Shown here: piece after piece, positions 17,534 through 25,409 of the stretch
How positions within the stretch are numbered: the stretch's first letter is position 1
How the letters are laid out: each line of letters starts with the position of its first letter
Assembly: GCA_006226965.1 (NCBI GenBank)
Contig: SBGQ01000182.1
Span: 1-44,985 of the forward strand
Reading direction: 5' to 3'
From: a bacterium
GTDB lineage: Bacteria; Bacteroidota; Rhodothermia; Balneolales; M1805
Length of the DNA stretch: 44,985 nt
Notes under the pieces: model-generated
The model's database searches: none
What the model saw: only the letters and a program-made list of their open reading frames with translations
Told to the model about the DNA's origin: nothing
Translations under genes and position numbers: made by a program

Positions 17534-18229
17534 ATGACTCTCTCGTATTTCATGTTCTTACTTCAAACCGAAGAACAAGGCTTTTTTAATGTGCTCGTCC
17601 AAAAGTTTAACGAAGGTGGCGATTTCATGTGGCCGGTATTAGCTTGTCTAATCATTGGTCTTGCAATCTTCTTAGAGCGCTTAATTACATTAAACCGTTC
17701 AGATATTAATACTCGTAAATTCATCGTAGAAGTAAAAGATGCTCTTCAAAATGGTGGCTTCGCAGCTGCTGAGGAAGTTTGTTCTAGAACTCGCGGTCCT
17801 GTTGCTTCTGTATTCCAAGCAGGCTTAATGCGTGCTGACGAAGGTCTCGAAGCAGTAGAAAAAGCAATCGCTGCTTATGGTTCAATCGAAATGAGTTTCC
17901 TTGAAAGAGGTCTAGTTTGGTTATCATTATTCATTGCTCTTGCTCCATTATTCGGATTTACCGGAACTGTAGTTGGGATGGTGGAAGCGTTTGATGCTAT
18001 CGAAAAAGCCGGTGATATCTCTCCATCACTTGTAGCTGGTGGTATTAAAGTAGCTCTTTTAACTACAATTGGTGGTCTTATCGCAGCTATTGTACTTCAA
18101 GTTGGTTACAACTATTGCGTGTCTAAAATAGACCGTCTTGTAGTTGAAATGGAAGAAAGTTCTATCGCTCTTATTGATTCTATCGCTTTATTGAATCAAG
18201 GTAAATCAATTACAGAGAACAAAGACTAA
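17534..18229 (+). CDS. exbB: MotA/TolQ/ExbB proton-channel protein
   Basis: ExbB-type proteins form the pentameric inner-membrane proton channel that, with ExbD, energises TonB- or Tol-dependent work at the outer membrane. The 231-aa protein has a first membrane helix (about 27-45, MWPVLACLIIGLAIFLERLI), a cytoplasmic helical region, and two further helices containing LAPLFGFTGTVVGMVEAF and VAGGIKVALLTTIGGLIAAI, the signature of the family. I choose the ATG at 17534 rather than the GTG at 17525, because the GGAG at 17522-17525 is then correctly placed 8 nt upstream. It heads a four-gene operon with two ExbD genes; no TonB gene is nearby. Confidence 0.92.
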   Translation: MTLSYFMFLLQTEEQGFFNVLVQKFNEGGDFMWPVLACLIIGLAIFLERLITLNRSDINTRKFIVEVKDALQNGGFAAAEEVCSRTRGPVASVFQAGLMRADEGLEAVEKAIAAYGSIEMSFLERGLVWLSLFIALAPLFGFTGTVVGMVEAFDAIEKAGDISPSLVAGGIKVALLTTIGGLIAAIVLQVGYNYCVSKIDRLVVEMEESSIALIDSIALLNQGKSITENKD

Positions 18230-18250
18230 TAACCCTAAACGAGAATTATC

Positions 18251-18535
18251 ATGGGTGAAGCATCAATTTATCAACAAATAGGCGTTTGGGCAGCGGTAAT
18301 CATGATTGGGTTATCGATTGTGCTCATCGCGCTATTTGGCGTGAAAAATTTAGCTAGTGGTAAACATGAGTGGCCAAAAATCGCAATTTTGGTTGTTCCT
18401 TTTGTAGTATTTGGAATCGCCTACGGCGTTACTCAAGACGCAGCTACTGCTGCTATGTTAACTACGTTGATTATGTTAGGCTTTATGGCCTTATTAATTG
18501 CTTTCAGTGCAGTTAAAAGTGTATTCAATTTTTAA
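18251..18535 (+). CDS. Small membrane protein of the exb operon, unknown function
   Basis: This 94-aa hydrophobic protein has three likely membrane helices (about 10-30, 43-59 and 66-90), joined by a short basic loop KNLASGKHEWPK and a small turn TQDAATA. It has no signal peptide beyond the first helix and no domain I recognise. It lies 21 nt after exbB and 10 nt before the first exbD, so it is made together with the channel. The tight position suggests a membrane partner or assembly factor of the ExbBD complex, but nothing in the sequence itself shows function. Confidence 0.85.
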   Translation: MGEASIYQQIGVWAAVIMIGLSIVLIALFGVKNLASGKHEWPKIAILVVPFVVFGIAYGVTQDAATAAMLTTLIMLGFMALLIAFSAVKSVFNF

Positions 18536-18545
18536 TTGAGACTTT

Positions 18546-19088
18546 ATGTTATTAAAGAAAAAAGAACGAGAAGCCGCCGAAATTCCCAGTTCATCACTGG
18601 CGGATATTGCGTTCCTACTTCTCATATTCTTCCTTGTAACTACGACTATCGACGTGGATACAGGTATCGGCTTGGTGTTACCACCACCGCCGGATCCAAC
18701 TGTACCTCCGCCTCCGATTAAAGAAAAGAACATGCTTAAACTGCTTGTGAACAGTCAAGGTTTGATTCTTGTGAATGAAAAGCCGGCTGCGCTTGCAGAG
18801 GTAAAAGAATTGGTAATTGGTTTTATTGATAACAAAGGAACTGACCCAACTCTTTCAGACTCACCTGATAAAGCAATTATTTCTTTAAAAACGGATAAGC
18901 AAACTCCTTACCGCATCTACATTGATGTATTGGATGAGGTTAAGGGAGCGTATGCTGATTTGAGAGACAAAGCATCTATGGCTCGTTTTGGGGTTAAATT
19001 CGATAAACTCGGAGAAGGCCCGCAAAAAGAGGTAAAAGAGATGTATCCTCAAAAAATCTCTGAAGCTGAACCTGATAAAGGAAACTAG
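18546..19088 (+). CDS. exbD: ExbD/TolR-type biopolymer transport protein (first copy)
   Basis: ExbD is the single-span partner of ExbB; its membrane aspartate carries protons. In this 180-aa protein the short basic N-terminus is followed by SSSLADIAFLLLIFFLVTTT, with the essential Asp at residue 20 at the start of the helix. A proline-rich stretch follows (LPPPPDPTVPPPP, 45-57), common in Bacteroidota ExbDs. The periplasmic domain (60-180) is charged and longer than average. The gene starts 10 nt after the small membrane protein and is followed 9 nt later by a second, different ExbD, which suggests a hetero-dimer of ExbD subunits in one complex. Confidence 0.92.
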   Translation: MLLKKKEREAAEIPSSSLADIAFLLLIFFLVTTTIDVDTGIGLVLPPPPDPTVPPPPIKEKNMLKLLVNSQGLILVNEKPAALAEVKELVIGFIDNKGTDPTLSDSPDKAIISLKTDKQTPYRIYIDVLDEVKGAYADLRDKASMARFGVKFDKLGEGPQKEVKEMYPQKISEAEPDKGN

Positions 19089-19097
19089 GAGAATAGC

Positions 19098-19547
19098 ATG
19101 GCACATTTTAAAAAGAAATCAGCAAATACAAAGCAGGAAGTGCCTACATCGGCAATGCCTGATATTGTATTCATGTTGCTCATCTTCTTCATGGTAACAA
19201 CTGTATTGCGCGAAGTAACTCTCCAAGTACGTGTTGATTTTACTAAAGGTGAAAACATTGAAAAAATCGAACAAAAACGTTTAGTAAGTTACGTTTACAT
19301 AGGACCAAAGAAACTCACCGGAAATCAAATAGGTGATACAATGGTTCAAATTGACGATGCACTTGTTGAAGACATTAAAAGTATTCGTCGATTGATGTAT
19401 GACAAACTTATTGAACAACCTAAATTAATCGTTTCACTTCGAGTTGACCAATCCGCAGAAATGGGTTTAGTAACCGATGTGAAGCAGGAATTACGTGAAG
19501 CAGGAACACTTCGTATTAATTATTCTACGAAGCGTGAAGTGAAGTAA
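19098..19547 (+). CDS. exbD: ExbD/TolR-type biopolymer transport protein (second copy)
   Basis: This second ExbD-like protein has 149 aa. The basic N-terminus and the stretch SAMPDIVFMLLIFFMVTT carry the conserved Asp at residue 22. It lacks the proline-rich segment of the first copy and has a compact periplasmic domain ending in LREAGTLRINYST, near the usual ExbD C-terminal fold. An AGGAGAA ribosome-binding site precedes the ATG. It is the last gene of the operon; a bidirectional terminator follows at 19572-19604. The two copies differ too much to be a recent duplication. Confidence 0.92.
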   Translation: MAHFKKKSANTKQEVPTSAMPDIVFMLLIFFMVTTVLREVTLQVRVDFTKGENIEKIEQKRLVSYVYIGPKKLTGNQIGDTMVQIDDALVEDIKSIRRLMYDKLIEQPKLIVSLRVDQSAEMGLVTDVKQELREAGTLRINYSTKREVK

Positions 19548-19571
19548 TTTCAAAACATACTCCAAATTATA

Positions 19572-19608
19572 AAAAGCCTGTTGAGTGACACTTAGCAGGC
19601 TTTTTTTT
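19572..19608. terminator. Bidirectional terminator between exbD and a minus-strand gene
   Basis: AAAAGCCTG (19572-19580) pairs with CAGGCTTTT (19596-19604), flanked by an A-run on the left and a T-run on the right. It can end transcription on both strands. The minus-strand stop codon is 5 nt away. Confidence 0.88.
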
Positions 19609-19609
19609 A

Positions 19610-20743
19610 TTAATACAACTGAAGTTTAGTTACGAAAAGAGCTAAGGTGTATAAGCTAAAAACTAAAGAAGCGAAGTTATTATTCTCTTCATGAGAGCTA
19701 ATCAAAAAAATAGATAAACCCCAAAGAGTTGCCGTATTAAACGGAAAAAGTAGAGCAAAACAACAAATTGCCACAAGATTAAAATTTCTATTCCATCTAA
19801 AGTAAGTGAGAATAAGAGTAATAGATGTGATTGAAATACTAACAGCACTACTAACATAATTTGATGTCGGTAAAGGACTCAAATGCTGAATAATGCTTAA
19901 ATGCCAGGAACTGATTAATGCCCAATTTGTAAGTCCTTTAAAGTCCCACACTAAAAAAAGCCAAACCGCCAAAGACACTAAAGTGGTCACAATTTGCTTG
20001 GATTCTTTCTTTTGAATTAAGTAGAAAATTGCAGCGATAAAAAAAGGTAGTCCAAATAAACTGCTTACACCCCAAATCTCCGCCGCAGTTGGATATTCTT
20101 CATCTTTAAAATAGAAAAAACCCCAAAGGAATAGTAATAAACCAAGCAATTCAGGATTTGCCTGAGAAATACCAAAAATCCACAATGCGGGTAGCATTAA
20201 CCATTTTATAGGTGACTCAACGAATTTGAGTTTAAGTGCAACAACGTATAATGCTGCTGACAGCAGAAGCTTTACGCTTGTTAATGTGATGAATAGATTT
20301 GTTTGACGAAAAAGTAAATAAATCGGTTTTATAAGAATTTGAATTGCCGGAGAGATAGAGCTTAAATGTTGTTTATCTGATAATAAGCTGAACAACAATG
20401 TGGTTTGGCCTACACCAATTTGGCTGTCCGTTGGTTTAAATATATAAGGGTTTGCTCCGTTTGAGCTTAAGAATGAATCCCAAAGCGCTTGAATGATTGT
20501 CTCAGAAAAATAGACAGGGATGGATAAGGCAACAAAAGTTAAAATTAGGAATTGTCCAAGCTCAGAGCGCGATTCCAATTTATGAGTATCAGACTGTTTT
20601 TTCCATATGAGTAATAATGCAATAAACCCAAAGAGGGAAAGAACGGCATTTAGTGTAGAATGATTTCTGCTAAAATTTAGAATCGGGATAAGTGAAATCG
20701 TATAAAATAGCCCTAACTGAACGTAGGAAATCTGAATGGGCAT
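19610..20743 (-). CDS. Polytopic membrane protein, possibly a GT-C-type glycosyltransferase
   Basis: This 377-aa protein has about ten hydrophobic helices and almost no large soluble domain. One loop after the third helix reads ALWDSFLSSNGANPYIFKP. It resembles the first periplasmic loop of lipid-linked sugar transferases of the GT-C / DUF2029 type (a W-D-G-x-x-x-G-x-NPY pattern). The acidic residue usually preceding it is not obvious, so the assignment is tentative. The gene overlaps the upstream RsbW-like gene by one base (TAATG), so the two are translationally coupled. No signal peptide is needed. If it is not a transferase, it is a membrane protein of unknown role. Confidence 0.6.
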   Translation of the reverse strand: MPIQISYVQLGLFYTISLIPILNFSRNHSTLNAVLSLFGFIALLLIWKKQSDTHKLESRSELGQFLILTFVALSIPVYFSETIIQALWDSFLSSNGANPYIFKPTDSQIGVGQTTLLFSLLSDKQHLSSISPAIQILIKPIYLLFRQTNLFITLTSVKLLLSAALYVVALKLKFVESPIKWLMLPALWIFGISQANPELLGLLLFLWGFFYFKDEEYPTAAEIWGVSSLFGLPFFIAAIFYLIQKKESKQIVTTLVSLAVWLFLVWDFKGLTNWALISSWHLSIIQHLSPLPTSNYVSSAVSISITSITLILTYFRWNRNFNLVAICCFALLFPFNTATLWGLSIFLISSHEENNNFASLVFSLYTLALFVTKLQLY

Positions 20744-21153
20744 TATTCAGGATTAATATCAAAGGTCATCGTTATTTGATTTCCTTTTTCATTAAAAGCT
20801 ACAGATTTAGCATAGTGGCGAATTAAGTAGACTCCTCTGCCACCTGATTTCAAAAGATTATCTTCTTCAACGGGATTGGGAAGATTGTGCGGGTCAAATC
20901 CAGAACCTTCATCTTTAACCTGAAAAGTTATTTCATCATCATTAGAAATACAGGTTAATTGTACCGATTTTGAGGGGTCAAATTCATTTCCGTGAATGAT
21001 CGCATTTGTTGTCGCTTCGGTAACAGCTAACATAATGTCCGGATAGATATCTTCATGAACATTGCAAGAAGTGCACATAAAGTCGAGAAACTCTTCCAGT
21101 TTTGGAAGTTCTTCGAGGTCAGAATGTAGAATAATTTCTTTTTTATCCGGCAT
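20743..21153 (-). CDS. RsbW-like anti-sigma factor / serine kinase (HATPase_c_2)
   Basis: This 136-aa GHKL-fold protein belongs to the anti-sigma-factor kinase family. RsbW-type proteins bind a sigma factor or phosphorylate an anti-sigma-factor antagonist. The ATP-binding boxes are clear: N-box EATTNAIIHGN (46-56), G1 DEGSGFDP (81-88) and G2 GGRGVYLI (104-111). Length and layout match stand-alone RsbW/SpoIIAB proteins. No cognate sigma factor or STAS antagonist lies beside it, so partners must be elsewhere; the ECF sigma factor at 32766 belongs to another operon. It lies 60 nt downstream of glutamate dehydrogenase, behind a terminator, and overlaps the following membrane protein by one base. 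Confidence 0.9.
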   Translation of the reverse strand: MPDKKEIILHSDLEELPKLEEFLDFMCTSCNVHEDIYPDIMLAVTEATTNAIIHGNEFDPSKSVQLTCISNDDEITFQVKDEGSGFDPHNLPNPVEEDNLLKSGGRGVYLIRHYAKSVAFNEKGNQITMTFDINPE

Positions 21154-21170
21154 CGGGCAAGTATGTAGTA

Positions 21171-21205
21171 AAAAAGTGAGAATCGCAATAATACGATTCT
21201 CACTT
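21171..21205 (-). terminator. Terminator of glutamate dehydrogenase
   Basis: A perfect 12-bp stem, AAGTGAGAATCG (21174-21185) with CGATTCTCACTT (21194-21205), has an 8-nt loop. On the minus strand it is followed by a short T-run, 8 nt beyond the gdhA stop. Confidence 0.85.
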
Positions 21206-21212
21206 CGAAATT

Positions 21213-22520
21213 TTAAGCGTATATACCACGTAAACGTAAAGTAGTTGCAACTTTATCTATGGCGTAGATATATGCTGCTTGACGCAATGTCACACTGTGT
21301 TTTTCAGAAACAGCGAACGTGTTTTCAAATGCTTCACGCATCATTCTAATTAATCGACGATTTACACGTTCTTCAGTCCAGAAATATCCTTGTCTGTCCT
21401 GAACCCATTCGAAATAGGAAACAGTTACACCACCGGCATTTGCTAAAATGTCCGGGATTACCATAATGCCTTTATCATCTAAGATTTTATCAGCACTTGC
21501 AGTAATTGGTCCGTTAGCACCTTCTGCAATAATTTTAGCTTTAATGCGGTCTGCATTTTTTTTACTGATTTGATCTTCTTTTGCAGCAGGAATTAATACA
21601 TCACATTCTAACTCTAACAACGCTTCGTTTGTGATTTTTTCAGCACCAGTGAATCCTTCTAAAGAGAATTTATTTGCTTGTGAATAAGCCATAGCTGCAG
21701 GAATATCAATTCCGTTTTCATTGTAATAAGCACCACTTATATCACTAATAGCAATTACTTTAGAACCTTGTTCGTGCATCAATTTAGCTGAAATTGAACC
21801 AACGTTGCCAAATCCTTGAACGGCAACAGTAGCCTTATTTGCCTTAATACCTAATTTGTTTAAACCTGCAAGAGTAACAGTTACAACTCCGCGTCCGGTA
21901 GCTTCTTTTCTACCTTTAGAACCTCCTAAGATGATAGGTTTACCGGTTACAACCGCAGTTTGTGTACTACGAGCATGCATACTGTAGGTATCCATAATCC
22001 AAGCCATCACTTGCTCGTTTGTGTTCATGTCAGGCGCCGGAATATCTTTTTCAGGTCCAAGAACATCTAACAAGTTTGCAGTGTATCGGCGTGTTAATTG
22101 CTCTAATTCGCGTGGTGACATTTCTCTTGGGTTACAACGAATACCGCCTTTTGCACCGCCGTAAGGAACGTTTACTACCGCACACTTCCAAGTCATCCAT
22201 GCTGCTAATGCTTTAACTTCATCTATATGTACATCAGGAGCATAGCGAATACCACCTTTGGTTGGGCCAAGAACGTCGTTATGAAGAACGCGATAACCCT
22301 CGAAAACTTTAATTTCACCGTTATCCATCATAACCGGAACAGAAACGATTACTTGTTTTGCAGGATTAGATAAATATTGGAACATACCTTCATCTAAATG
22401 AAGAATATCGGCTGCAAAACGGAAGCGCTCCATCATAGACTCAAATGGATTTTCATGGTCTAATTTTGGGCCCGGTTCTTTGTAAATGCTTGAAAGCGTA
22501 ATGTCTTTATTGTACGGCAT
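21213..22520 (-). CDS. gdhA: Glu/Leu/Phe/Val dehydrogenase (glutamate dehydrogenase)
   Basis: This cytoplasmic enzyme interconverts glutamate and 2-oxoglutarate plus ammonia. The 435-aa length is that of the small hexameric GDH class. Catalytic features are K88 in [10 protein letters not shown]112 in MTWKCA, the catalytic K124 in PYGGAKGGI and D164 in PAPDMNT. The nucleotide-binding fold has GFGNVG (236-241) and an acidic residue (D260) at the end of the second strand, which points to NAD+ rather than NADP+. Leu dehydrogenases are shorter, so glutamate is the likely substrate. A TATGTTTG at 22598-22605 on the minus strand could be its promoter. Confidence 0.93.
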   Translation of the reverse strand: MPYNKDITLSSIYKEPGPKLDHENPFESMMERFRFAADILHLDEGMFQYLSNPAKQVIVSVPVMMDNGEIKVFEGYRVLHNDVLGPTKGGIRYAPDVHIDEVKALAAWMTWKCAVVNVPYGGAKGGIRCNPREMSPRELEQLTRRYTANLLDVLGPEKDIPAPDMNTNEQVMAWIMDTYSMHARSTQTAVVTGKPIILGGSKGRKEATGRGVVTVTLAGLNKLGIKANKATVAVQGFGNVGSISAKLMHEQGSKVIAISDISGAYYNENGIDIPAAMAYSQANKFSLEGFTGAEKITNEALLELECDVLIPAAKEDQISKKNADRIKAKIIAEGANGPITASADKILDDKGIMVIPDILANAGGVTVSYFEWVQDRQGYFWTEERVNRRLIRMMREAFENTFAVSEKHSVTLRQAAYIYAIDKVATTLRLRGIYA

Positions 22521-22597
22521 AAAGCTGTGTTTTAAAATTTTAGAAGTAAACTACTACTTCAATGTAAATTCGAATATTTGTTCAAATATGATGTTGC

Positions 22598-22605
22598 CAA
22601 ACATA
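22598..22605 (-). promoter_or_regulatory. Possible -7 element of gdhA
   Basis: On the minus strand the bases read TATGTTTG, an exact TAnnTTTG. It lies about 78 nt upstream of the gdhA ATG. I see no TTG at the ideal distance, so this is tentative. Confidence 0.4.
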
Positions 22606-22710
22606 CATGAAGAGTGCCCAAAAATACACAGAAAAGCGATTTTAATATCAAAAATCCTAAAAGATTCTACGTCTTAATATTCTAGTAATATATATGAGGT
22701 AATGATTTCT

Positions 22711-22718
22711 TAATTTTG
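22711..22718 (+). promoter_or_regulatory. -7 element of the PiT-like permease gene
   Basis: TAATTTTG matches TAnnTTTG exactly. It overlaps an in-frame TTG at 22716, which therefore cannot be the start codon, and supports translation from the ATG at 22749. Confidence 0.55.
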
Positions 22719-22748
22719 CGTTCTATTGTATCTCACAGTTTTATATTT

Positions 22749-23897
22749 ATGGAAGAAAAACAGCCGATTCTTGAGGACAACACAAGTGATGATAACACGC
22801 TAAAGCAGTCTATTTCTGCCAGTTTTGTTGATATCATTATAAAAGAAAAAACCTTTTTACTCATTATTGGGATAGCTTTTTTTGTAGCTGCTGTTGCATA
22901 TCCATATGCTGAAGTTGCCATGTGGGTCGGTTTTATTCTTGCAGGGTATTCAGCAATTGCAAATGATAGTATTCAGACAATCGGAACGTTTTTAGCCTCA
23001 AACAGCGAAAAAAAATGGTGGACACTTTGGTTGTATATCGGTGGTATTTTCGTAGCTGTAGTATTGTATAGTTTTTTGACCTTCGATGGAGATGTTAGTC
23101 ACCAACGCTTGGCATCCAAAGGTTTTGAAGTTGCACCAACCTCATTTTCATTCCTACAAATTGCTGCTCCCATTTTCTTGTTGATTTTAACTCGTTTAAG
23201 AATGCCTGTTTCTACTACATTCTTAATTCTGAGCTGTTTTTCAGCAAATTTATCCGGTATTCAATCAATGATGGTAAAAAGTGTGAGTGGTTATTTAGCA
23301 TCATTTATTGTTGCTATTGTTTTCTACATCATTGCTGCACGATTTATTCGCAAGTTTGGCGATAAAGAAGCTCATCCTATTTGGATGCCTATTCAATGGT
23401 TAACTTCGGGTGCATTATGGGCTGTTTGGGTAATGCAAGATGCCGCAAATATCGCGGTTTATCTTCCGCGCCAACTTAATGTGAGCGAATTTTTAGGCTT
23501 CTCCGTATTTATTTTCTTAGGGCTTGGTGTTTTATTCTACTTACGTGGCGATCGCATTCAGGAAATCGTTACAGAAAAATCTAATATTGTTGATATCAGA
23601 GCGGCAACCATTGTTGATTTAATCTATGCTATCATTTTGTATTACTTCAAAGTAATTAGCCCAATTCCAATGAGTACAACTTGGGTATTCTTAGGTCTTT
23701 TAGCCGGGCGTGAAATTGCAATGAGTATAACTGACGCAAATGCTGCCGGCAAACCACTTCATAAAAGTTTTAAAATGATGTGGAAAGACGCGTCTTATGC
23801 TTTAACAGGATTGGCCGTATCTATAGTTCTTGCAATTGCTATCAATCCTAGTTTAGACGACGAAATTATTCAGTTATTTACAAGCTGGTTCAATTAA
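22749..23897 (+). CDS. PiT-like inorganic phosphate permease family protein (divergent)
   Basis: This 382-aa inner-membrane protein has about ten helices. Two half-repeats carry PiT-family marks: IANDSIQTIGTF and RMPVSTTF in the first half, QDAANIAVYL and PIPMSTTWVF in the second. In true PiT transporters the repeated GANDVAN and PVSTTH-type motifs bind phosphate and the coupling ion, so a phosphate (or other anion) symporter is likely. The motifs are diverged, so substrate is uncertain. The start at 22749 (MEEKQP) is chosen because the longer frame from TTG 22716 begins inside the probable promoter. It is divergent from gdhA and followed after 63 nt by an NlpC/P60 gene on the same strand. 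Confidence 0.75.
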   Translation: MEEKQPILEDNTSDDNTLKQSISASFVDIIIKEKTFLLIIGIAFFVAAVAYPYAEVAMWVGFILAGYSAIANDSIQTIGTFLASNSEKKWWTLWLYIGGIFVAVVLYSFLTFDGDVSHQRLASKGFEVAPTSFSFLQIAAPIFLLILTRLRMPVSTTFLILSCFSANLSGIQSMMVKSVSGYLASFIVAIVFYIIAARFIRKFGDKEAHPIWMPIQWLTSGALWAVWVMQDAANIAVYLPRQLNVSEFLGFSVFIFLGLGVLFYLRGDRIQEIVTEKSNIVDIRAATIVDLIYAIILYYFKVISPIPMSTTWVFLGLLAGREIAMSITDANAAGKPLHKSFKMMWKDASYALTGLAVSIVLAIAINPSLDDEIIQLFTSWFN

Positions 23898-23960
23898 TTA
23901 GCTTGTAAATTTCCCAAAAAACGGGCATACTACAACGCAAATAATAATTTATTAAGTAGT

Positions 23961-24779
23961 ATGACTTTTCTTTACGGCTATTGTACAGCTGGAATTGTAC
24001 CCTTACGAACAGAAGCTGCTGATGCTTCACAACAAGAATCCCAATTAGTTTTGGGGGAGTGTTTCGAAGTACTATCAATTACGGAACGATGGGTGCAAAT
24101 TCGAGCATTAGCTGATGGGTATGAAGGTTGGGTTGGCCGAAATCAAGTTAAGTTTTTGCAGCCGCAAGAGTTTGAAGAATGGCTGAATCACCCGCAAAAA
24201 GAACGCTCGCCTTATAAAGCGTTTATTGCATATAATCAAACAGATTCAGTTTATGTACCAACAGGTGCACAGGTTATTTTTGATGATATTACAGTAACAT
24301 TACCCCATGGCGAATTCGAAGTTCGCAGCGCCCCGCAACTGCTTCGTCAATTAGATATCATATCAACAGCAAAACAATTATTGGGAGTTCCCTATTTGTG
24401 GGGTGGACGAAGTGACGCTGGTTTAGATTGTTCAGGCTTTGTTCAATTAGTATTTCAACAGTTCGGTTTTAATATTCCTAGAAATGCGCGAGAACAAGTT
24501 CAATATGGAGCATTTCAAGCTAAAGATTTACTCAGGGCAAATGTTGGCGATTTAATTTATTTCGGTGAAGTTCCGGAAAAGATTACCCATGTCGGGTTTT
24601 ATTTAGGTGAAGGCACGCTTTTACATGCGTCAGGCCATGTTAAAATGAATAATTTGCTGTATGAACGGCGATTTGAAAATCCTTTTCCGTTTGATAAGCG
24701 GCTTGTAGAGCGAATACAATTTGTTCAACCACAGCAAGCCTTGAAAGCAGTTGATGTAACTCACCAAATCACCTTTTGA
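23961..24779 (+). CDS. NlpC/P60 family peptidase with SH3-like domain
   Basis: NlpC/P60 enzymes cleave gamma-D-glutamyl links to diaminopimelate in peptidoglycan peptides. The 272-aa protein has a bacterial SH3-like region near the N-terminus (about 10-66, with WVQIRALADGYEGWVGR), a second less clear SH3-like part (80-125), and the catalytic domain (130-262). Catalytic residues are C157 in LDCSGFVQLVF, H210 in THVGFY and H222 in LLHASGH. No signal peptide is visible, so it may act in the cytoplasm on recycled muropeptides, as YkfC does. The ATG lies in the right arm of a weak inverted repeat (CATACTAC 23926-23933 / GTAGTATG 23956-23963). The HNH gene follows after 10 nt. Confidence 0.92.
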   Translation: MTFLYGYCTAGIVPLRTEAADASQQESQLVLGECFEVLSITERWVQIRALADGYEGWVGRNQVKFLQPQEFEEWLNHPQKERSPYKAFIAYNQTDSVYVPTGAQVIFDDITVTLPHGEFEVRSAPQLLRQLDIISTAKQLLGVPYLWGGRSDAGLDCSGFVQLVFQQFGFNIPRNAREQVQYGAFQAKDLLRANVGDLIYFGEVPEKITHVGFYLGEGTLLHASGHVKMNNLLYERRFENPFPFDKRLVERIQFVQPQQALKAVDVTHQITF

Positions 24780-24789
24780 CAAGATAGGT

Positions 24790-25296
24790 ATGACAAAGCT
24801 TTCAGGTCAGGTTTTAGTACTCAATCAGGATTATCAGCCATTGAGTATTTGCAGCCTGAAGAAGGCATTTGTTCTTGTTTTACTTGAAAAAGCTGAATTA
24901 TTACATAAAAATCCGGAGAAAAGTATTCGAACAGTTTCCGCCGAGTTCGATTACCCCACTGTTATCAGACTCTATGATTATATCAGAATTCCACAAAAAA
25001 AGATTGTTGTAACCAGAAAGAATATTTTAAAACGCGATGGTAATCACTGTCAATATTGCGGAAGAAAAGACGATTTAACGATAGACCATGTAATTCCAAG
25101 AAGTAGGGGCGGAAGTGATGAATGGGATAATTTGGTTGCCTGTTGTTCATCATGTAACGTAAAAAAAGGAAATCGAACACCCAAAGAAGCTCAAATGCCA
25201 CTCATGAGTAAACCTCACAAGCCCAATCATTTAATGTATTTGCGAGCTCAGATGAATACAATTATCGAAGACTGGAAGCCTTATTTATATATGTGA
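24790..25296 (+). CDS. HNH endonuclease family protein
   Basis: This 168-aa protein has a compact HNH nuclease domain in its second half. The zinc pair C87/C90 (HCQYCG), D99-H100 (LTIDHVIPRSRGG), N114 (EWDNLV) and the second zinc pair C119/C122 (CCSSCNVKKGNRTP) are all present, so the metal-dependent nuclease site looks intact. The N-terminal half (LSGQVLVLNQDYQPLSICSL) is shared by a widespread family of stand-alone HNH proteins in Bacteroidota and Cyanobacteria whose biological role is not established. It is 10 nt downstream of the NlpC/P60 gene, probably one transcript. No restriction or phage genes are nearby, so it is unlikely to be part of an R-M system. Confidence 0.9.
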   Translation: MTKLSGQVLVLNQDYQPLSICSLKKAFVLVLLEKAELLHKNPEKSIRTVSAEFDYPTVIRLYDYIRIPQKKIVVTRKNILKRDGNHCQYCGRKDDLTIDHVIPRSRGGSDEWDNLVACCSSCNVKKGNRTPKEAQMPLMSKPHKPNHLMYLRAQMNTIIEDWKPYLYM

Positions 25297-25366
25297 TTCT
25301 ATAGTGAATAGCTTTTGTCTATTCAGGAAATAGTTAAGCATTAAAGCATTTCAGTCAAATTAGCTG

Positions 25367-25374
25367 TATTTTTG
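25367..25374 (+). promoter_or_regulatory. Possible -7 element of mnmA
   Basis: TATTTTTG matches TAnnTTTG. It lies 36 nt before the mnmA ATG, a plausible leader length. No TTG at the ideal upstream distance was seen. Confidence 0.45.
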
Positions 25375-25409
25375 AGGTTCAAAATGTTTAAAAATTCAAC
25401 CAACCTGCA

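Noticed and set aside
24790-25296. HNH gene as part of a restriction or defence system
   Set aside because: No methyltransferase, specificity subunit or phage gene nearby; stand-alone HNH proteins of this type are common and chromosomal.
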